Assembly: GCF_036588685.1 (NCBI RefSeq)
Contig: NC_086380.1
Location: 35,540,692 to 35,604,691 of the forward strand
DNA: 64,000 bases
Reading direction: 5' to 3'
Origin: Mytilus trossulus
Taxonomy: Eukaryota; Mollusca; Bivalvia; Mytilida; Mytilidae
Below the pieces are notes generated by a model. The model was not told the origin of the DNA and made no database searches. It saw only the letters and a list, made by a program, of their open reading frames with translations. The translations under genes were made by a program, and so were the position numbers. Shown piece by piece: positions 51,401-60,400 of the stretch; within the stretch, counting starts at the first letter, position 1, and the number at the start of each line of letters is the position of its first letter.

Positions 51401-54400
51401 ATACCAATTTTTTTATTTATTACAACTGACACGCTTTTCCCTGACACAGGACTAATCGGTGGTGCTCGAAAACATAAACCTTCATGAAAATAACGAAACT
51501 GTTTTAAAATAGTCAACTGTATGCCTAAATATAGAAAGAAATGCTTACCAGCATGTGTGTCTAGTATAAGTATTTGTTTAAAAACTACATATGTATTCAC
51601 ACATTTTGTATTGAAAAATTAAAATATTACAAAGAGGTCTGGACTTATTTCTACACTATGCATCTAAGAGTACTATAGTATATGACTCATTTGAATCATT
51701 AACTATTTGCTGTAAATCTTAGTTAATATTTCGTATGCAGCCAACAATTTTATGTTTGGTAAGGCACAATAGTGTGTCAAACGTCTTTGCATTGTATGTT
51801 TGATTCATGGAAAATTCACAATTGTGGCCACTGACAATTTACTATTAAACAATTAACCTTTTGTTATGTGATGGCGATGTGTTGTGAACTACAATCGATT
51901 TGTCAATTCCAATTGTTATTTTGAGAAGCGTCAACTGCATGACCGCAAACTGCGGCTCTTGTATGGATTTTGCAGAATGTCTTGGATAGCAATAACATTA
52001 AATCAAAATAGAATAAGAATTAAAATGGGGAATGGGTCAAAGAGACAACAACCCGACTATAAAGAATAAATAAGCATAAGGCAACCAATGGGTCTCAAAA
52101 AAAGCGAAGAAATTTTTTTTGTAGGATTATACCGTTTACATAAGTTCCAAAACTAGTCCTTCTGTTCATGTTTCCTGACAGGAGATTTGTTTTGAGTATT
52201 AACGTTTGTTTTTTAAGATTTTTTCTACTTTACTACTAGTATACGCACTTATGGTAAAATATGTATAGAATAAACGAATGATAAAATTGAGAATGGAAAT
52301 GGGGAATGTGTCAACGAGACAACAACCCGACCAAATAAAAAAAAACAGCAGAAGGTCACCAACAGGTCTTCAATGTAGCGAGAAATTCCCGCACCCGGAG
52401 CATAGAATAAGTTTCAATCTATCAAAATATCCAAAACAATCATATAAGTAAATAAAACCGAGCTTCACATTATATATACCTTCTCCATTTGGTACCTGAC
52501 GTTTCCTGTACTTAAATACAAAAAGACCTGTAAATGCGATTGCAATAAGTGCAGCCAAAGAAGATCCAAACCAGATACCAATAGTATTCGTCTTCACAGT
52601 TTTGTTAGCAGATAACACTATAAAATCACAATATGTCGATTAGAATGGCTTATTACAATAACATGTTTTAGATTGAATTTATTTTATACACCGATTTAAT
52701 CTCCAGAGCTCTGCTCGATGGATTATTCATTGTCATATTGGTCGAGGGTTGATACGGTGTGTGATATTGAAAAAAAAGGCTGTATGCCATAACATATACA
52801 TTTTATTAAATACATACCTCACGTACATATTTTATGTGACATGACGTCTTACAGATAATATGTTTTTCATGAATTCATACTGATGAGATGGTTGACATAA
52901 CGTCATACATTAAAAGAGGTTTGACTAAGATTTTGCAACAGTGACTGACATCGATGACATGACGAAATACAGATTACAGATGTGATAAAGCCTTTTGTAT
53001 TTTTATCCATCTGATGAGTTAAGCCTTTTCAACTAATTTTATAGTTTGTTCTTATGTTGTACTGTTATACCCACTGTCCCAGGTTAGGTGGGGGGTTGGG
53101 GTCCTGCTTACATGTTTAAACCCGCCACATTAATATCATCGTTAGTTTATGTGCAACATATTTGTTTTTCGTTCCCTTTTTATATAAATAAGGCCGTTAG
53201 TTTTCTCGTTTGAATTGTTTTACATTGTCATATCGGGGACATTTATAGCTGACTATGCGGTATGGGCTTTGTTAATTGTTGAAGGCCGTACGGTGATCTA
53301 TAGTTGTAAATGTCTGTGTCATTTTGATGTCTTGTGGATAGTTGTCTCATTGGCAATCATATCACGTCTTCTTTTTTATATTTGCAGCCGTGCTGATATC
53401 AATATCATCACTGGTGGCTGATACAGGACGCTAGTCAAATATTGTATTGAAAATACAATTTATCTGTATCCACTACTACATTTGTAAGTTTATAATAAGC
53501 AATATCAGGAAGTGAGAAGGATTTTTTTTTAACTTGAATACATTGAAAATGATTTGCTTTTTTCATGGTAAATTTGTGTATTATTGTCTTTGATTTTTCT
53601 AAAAAGTAAATCACAAAAATACTGAACTCAGAGGAAAATCAATTTGGAAAGTCCATAATCACATGGCAAAATCAAAAAACAAAACGCATCAAAAACGAAT
53701 GGACAAGAACTGTCATATTCCTGACTTGGTACAGTATATGCTCTGTCTGTACGCCATTTTGTGCTTTTTTGTTACATGTTTGTATGTCTTTTGTTAAGTG
53801 ATAAGGATATAGCACAATTTCGACTGCTGTATAATGACATTTTAACTATTTATGTCTTTTTGTTTTGTTCACGCATCGTTGTCTATATAATGGAATTTAA
53901 AAAGGGAGAAATATTGGTAGCTTCAAAACCCGGTTCAATTCACTATTTTCAGCATGGAAAATTCCTGTACCAAGTTAGAAATCTGACTGTCGTTGTCCAT
54001 TCGTTTGATATGTTTGAGTTTTTTATTCTGCCATTGCTAAGGGACTTTCCTTTTTGAATTTTCCTCGGAGCTCACTACTTTTGTGTTTTTACTTTTTACT
54101 TACATTGTATTTCTAACTGTTTAGTCGTAATTTCTGATGTGCCAATTGAATTTGTAGCATAACAGGAATACAGTCCACTTTTACCTCTTTTAACAGTTGG
54201 TATGGTAAGGAATTTACCGTTTATACTACCATTCGGATAATTCCAGTTGTACGTTATATTACTACTAGGATTTGCATCTATCACACATGAAAATACGATG
54301 TTCTGTTGTCGTTCGTATAAGATATATGGATTATAGTTAGGTACAATAGTGACTGAAGGGGGATCTAAAAATTATAAAAAAGGAAATTTATCAAGACGTC

Positions 54401-57400
54401 ATTTCAGTCCCCTCAACTTTTTATATCGTATTTTTTAAACATGCTTTTGTTTTGCGCGTCAATTCTGAGAATACACCTGTTTGTCATCATACATTGAACA
54501 ATAAAAACATGAATTAATTATGATAACATATTTATATACGACAAGAATGTGTATTGACAATTAATCCAAACATAAGTAGAATATTTTTGACAATAGAAAG
54601 TCTATTGCAAATTTTTTATAAGAAGAATTGATATAAATGAAATTTCGACATATAAAAACACTATATTAGTTGCTTTCAAAATGATCATGTACAAAAAGCA
54701 AATCATCTTGAAATCAGAAAAATAATATGGATATGATCCACATCAGACAACTATTTACCACGAATCAAATGGAGTTGGTATATGGAACCTTATATGAAAA
54801 ATGTGAAACTACTCCAAAATGTAAAGAAAAACAACATTGTTTATTTTATTTTGAAACTAGTTTACGAAAAACAAATGACATACATGACCCAACGACAACA
54901 AATGATATTAAGGTTCCTGGATTTTGACGTGCACAGAAAGAAACCATAACTCTCACAAAACCAATTGTTTGGTTGAGAATGGGTGAAATTTGTAAGAGCA
55001 TAAACCATACGATACATTGTAAAACATATCTGAGAGACATATTGTAAAACAAAAAAAATATCGCAAAAACAAAACTTGTCGGAAGGAAAAAAGAATAATA
55101 ATCAGAAAAAATACTATAATTATAGGTGTTTCCATAACAAAGTGGAAAAAGATGATGAAAATCACATTATATGCAATAGGTCTTTCCACAGAAAAAAAGA
55201 AAAAGCTAATTATGTTTTACTTTTTAAAGACTAGCTCGAGCAAATATCGATTAAAACACATATTTGTCATAGAAAGATTTGACTGGTGCGTACATTGAAT
55301 TAGGAAATCAATGAATTTATGTTTGTCGTATCTAATACCGTATTTTTGGATAAGAATTTAGGACGATTTTCTAAATATACATAGTTCAAAAATTGGATTA
55401 GTTCAGGGAAAAAACAGTTGTTTGGTGGTATTTAGTCGTATATAATTTTCTGTGAGAAGCTGATATATCTAAATCTAGATTAAAACAATAGCGTGTATCT
55501 GTTTTAGATTCATTTAAAGTAAGTTTATTTGTGTATATTTTTACAATAACATAAGACAATTCTTGACTATTCAAAGCTAAAATATCATCAAAGTGATTTA
55601 CATTATAAGCCCTAAATATGCTGTCCTCTTGAACGAAATACGGTACGACGTATTGACAACTTGGAAATTAGATATTGAAAAACAAATGATTCAAATTGTA
55701 TAATAAATGACGCCTTAATTATGTCTGAAATGGTAATTTATTGGACAAATAACCTTCATACGACCAATTTTCCTTTTTAACATGTCTACTTATAAAAAAG
55801 AAGATGTGGTATGATTGCCAAGGAGACAGCTGTCCACAAGAGATCAAAATGACACAGACATTAACATATATAGGTCACCGTACGGCCTTCAACAACGAGC
55901 AAAGCCCATACTGAAAAGTCAGCTATAAAAGTCCCCGATATGACAATGTTAAACAATTCAAACGAGAAAACTAACGGCCTTATTTATATAAAAAAAAAGG
56001 AACGAAAAACAAATATGTTACACATAAACAAACGATAATATAAATGTGGCGGGTTTAAAGATGTAAGTAGGACCCCAACCCTCCCTCTAACATGGGACAG
56101 TGGTATAACAGTACAACAGTACTTGTCTTTTTATCAAAAGAAGAGAATATTACAAAATGAAATAAACCATATAAGCGTAATACATAACAAGTATGTCATG
56201 TGTAAATATTAAGTAATTATTTACACAAAAACACATCTACATGTTGTAGTTAAAATACAAGGATCGTAGTGGATTTTTATACGAATTTCACTCTATCATT
56301 AAAAAGTGTTTCCCCTCCAACTTTCAAAGATGTGCAAACGGTATGCATTATTTTAGAATATGTTAAATCTACATACGTTTTGTTTGTAATTTGTTCACGT
56401 TAAAATTTAAGTAAATATTTGAGGAAGTTTTAAAACCTTCGACAAACATATATCTTCTTCATAATAAATGAAATCACTATTTAGTCAAGAGGTATTCGTA
56501 CACGTTGAAATATATAATATAACAGAATAAATTTGATAATATTTACAGTTTTCGTATTTATCTTATATCATTGGTAAACGATTCGCATCTACAGCTTGTG
56601 CAATAACATAGGTACTGATAGTGATACCAATACCACTGCATTGAAACCTCTACTAGGGGACTGTTAGCGTCAGGGAATATCACAAGCCTAGTAGCAAGTA
56701 CTTTGGTACCGGCTTAACAATACATAATTTGTTCTATTTGTTTCTTCTGCCTTGGTTTGCACATCTCAGATGTTTCCTTGTACAGGTTTGGTTTAACTTT
56801 TGTTCCTTAATAGTTTTATCACCTCTTTTTTTTTTGTATTTGAATTGGTTACTTTCAAACAATAAGACATTTACCATCTCTAGATCTGATGATACACTTA
56901 TTACACAAATGAACATTTAGTGCAACACAATTAGTACCGTTGATGTTTTTAAAGTTACAGAATAGCTTGCTATATAGAAAGCATATCAACTAAAAAAGAA
57001 CACTGGGCTTTCACTGAATCCTTATAATAAAGTACGATAAAATGTTTATTATAACAAGTTTCTTCTTGAAATTATATCTAAAGCAACGCAAGTATTTAAC
57101 AGCTTTGACAGGTATGCATTTACATAGCAATTATTATTTTGCATTCAAAGAAAAATTGTTTTAAAATCCGCCTTGTCTTTCATTTTACAATACCACTTAC
57201 ACTGTACACTAACATAAAATCTTTTTACAGAAGTTCTATTCTCTAATGCTTGTCCTGATGGTATTAAAGTATTCATCGCATGACAGGTGTAGTAACCACT
57301 GAATTCTCTATGGATATCTCTAATGGTAAGAACTGTACCATCTTGTCTAAAACTGAGTTCATTTGAACGACTCCACCATACGAGCATGGAGACTGGACTA

Positions 57401-60400
57401 GCATCGATGTTAGAGATAACTGTTAATGTATTTCCTTCTTGAATGATTTGATCAGTAATGCTTGAGATCATAGGCTCGTCTACGATATAAAAGAGTTGAA
57501 TTGTTCATTGTAACTTCTGTATTCTTAAATAATTTTAAGTCTACAATAAATAACGATAAAAGTGTCCACACAATCAAATACAAATATATATGTTAAAATG
57601 TTGATAGAGACCCTGGATTGAAGAAGATAAATTCCTTCAAGTAAAAAACAAATATAAGAGCATTGAGGAAAGTACATTAAAAAATAAATTAGGGCAAAAA
57701 TCGATTGAGGTAAATCAATTCCGACACCAAAGTTCAACAAAAACAACGCCAATGCGACATACATAGAAACTACCATTGGATAACAACTGCAATACTCCTG
57801 ACTTAGAAAAGAACATTTTCAGAGAAAAAATGGCGGCTTGAATCAGGATTTATGGCTAGCAAAAACAACTTGAAACTTTCTTTACAAATACTTAGAAACT
57901 TAAGTATTAAGCGAAGCGTTTAGATTTGTAAAACAAAATCCTTTTCAATCTGTTATCAGGTCGACATAAATTATAATAAATAAGAAAATGATAATGTCTA
58001 ACGATTTCGGCAGGTATAAAAGAAGTTTTGCATAAAGACGGTTTGTTAAAAAATTATGTCAAAAATGTAAAAAAAATTAATAATCAAACCCAACACAAAA
58101 ACAACTTTAAGAATTACTAACAACTTTCAACCATCTTTGCAAAAATGAAGAAAAAAATAATTTAAAAAAAATATATATTATAAATCTTTACTTCCAACAG
58201 TTTTATTAGAATATAATATGAATAAGAACTTGTGGTGTAAGTGCCGATGCGAAGTTAATCCTTTCTAGTCACAATTTGTAAAGTAAGCAATTATTCGGCC
58301 TCAACACGGAGCCTAAGCGCACATCTATCAGCGACAAAAGATTCAAAGATATAGTTGGACATGAATTTTACATACAATAAAGTCATACCAGAACAGAAGC
58401 ATTATTACTTTGGGAATTATGCATACTTACATAAAATAACGATTTCTATGTCGTGCGATCTGACATAATGTCCTTCTACATTAACAGCAGTGCAATATAT
58501 TTTCTTTCCGTTGTCGACATTATCTCCGGTATATTCCAGAGCACTTGATGACATTACTTTACCATTACATCCCGGATTACAGATATAAGTCTGAACTTTA
58601 GAGTCGCCTGTTATATTGGTGTCAGATATATACCATTGTATACTTGATGGCGGTCGGCCACCATCGGAAGAACATGTGAATGTTTGTCTGCTGCCCCTCA
58701 CAATTTTTATCGGGTTATCATCACCACTCGAAAGCGACTTTATTGAAAGTCTTGTAATAGGAACTAAAATTGTCATGCAAAGCAAATTATAAAAATACAC
58801 TTTTCAAGTTGCATTCCTACCACAAAATAAATCCAATAATTTGATCAAAATATTAAAATTTGATTGGACGAAATTGTTTTTTCTAAACAATATTGAAAGT
58901 GAAAATTCATGGCGAGAAAAGAAAAACTAAATGTGAAGTAGACATTACAGAGCTTTCAGGTATTGAACTTTAAACTATGTAAGGAATGAGGAAACGGTTA
59001 GTACAATATATCCGAACAGATTATAATATTATAAGAATTTTTACACTTGAGTAAAACGTAGATCGTTCTGCGCATTTTTCTCCTTCGTTCAGCTTTCAAA
59101 TCAAAAAACTGAAAAATCTCGGGACTGATAATTTAAAACATGTCGGTGTAGAAAACCAAACCTATATCTAAAAACTATTTTTTTGTTTTGAAACTATACA
59201 TGATCTTTAAATGCCGTAAACATTGTTCAGATGATAACAAAATGAATGATTTAACCACTTCATAAATTCAATTTTGTGTTTATTAATTTTTTTTTATTTA
59301 TATGTAAATGTGTCATCTACGTGTATATCACTTACCGTTTACATATAGCATCACTCTATTAGAGATGTCTGCTCCAAAATCACCTGAACATGACCAATTA
59401 CTACCATGTAAGGTGTTGATATCAAATGAGCCAGGTATGGTTAAAGTATAGGTGGTAAAGTTACAACTAATTGTAAAATTTAAATTACAGTCTCTCAAAA
59501 ATATACAACTTCCATCTGAATTGGTATGAACAAGTGCACATTCATCTATATCATTTCTAGTTATTGTAACAAAGAAATCATTTGTTATACATGTGAAGTT
59601 AAAGTCCATTCCAACAGTGGCTCTGTCAGAGGATGTAAACAACGTGATTGCTGAAAGTTACAAAAATGTACTCATGAAGTATCCCGCCTACGTGAATGTA
59701 TATTTGGTTGAATATTATAGTTTGCTTAGCGCTTTTACATTTTTATTTGACAAAAGGTAAGATTCTGATACTACATCGGTTATATTAATAACAATACACA
59801 GCGTAGCTTCTCAATGTCAAAATAATGTCACATTAATGTCAAACATATTTTATGCGAAATGGCAATTTCAAGAAAATTGTGACAAGTATAATTTTAAACA
59901 AAACCCCAATTAATACTAAGCTCATTCTATCTAATATGCAATACACGGTTTAAGAATACTTTTTTTGTGACAATAGAACGAAATTAGTGCAAACATTTAA
60001 TAAACTCATCATAGATACCAATATTTATATTTCATATGAACGCCAGATGCGCGTTTCATCTACAAAAGACTCATCAGTGACGCTGGAATAAAAAAAAAAC
60101 AAAGTTTTTATAACAGCTAATTTGTTATAATGAACATATCAATAATAAATCAAGTCAATTCGAGGTGCTGACTACTGGGCTGGTGATACCCTCGGGGAAA
60201 TAAATCTCCACCAGCAGACACAACAACAAGTAAATAAACTCATCATAGATACCAGGATTGAAATTTTATATATACGCCAGACGCGCGTTTCGTCTACAAA
60301 AATGTTAAGTTTCATGAATAACTGTAAGACTGATACTAGACTAAATGGTCAATATATACGTCACTATATAAAATGCATGTCCAGCGACAATGTTTAATTA

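Noticed and set aside
52618-54103. A second beta-type Ig exon in G4 between gamma and membrane exons, as in G2
   Set aside because: No WWTRQN-, LTI- or YTCHAMNT-like coding is found on the minus strand here; the interval is filled by two repeats.
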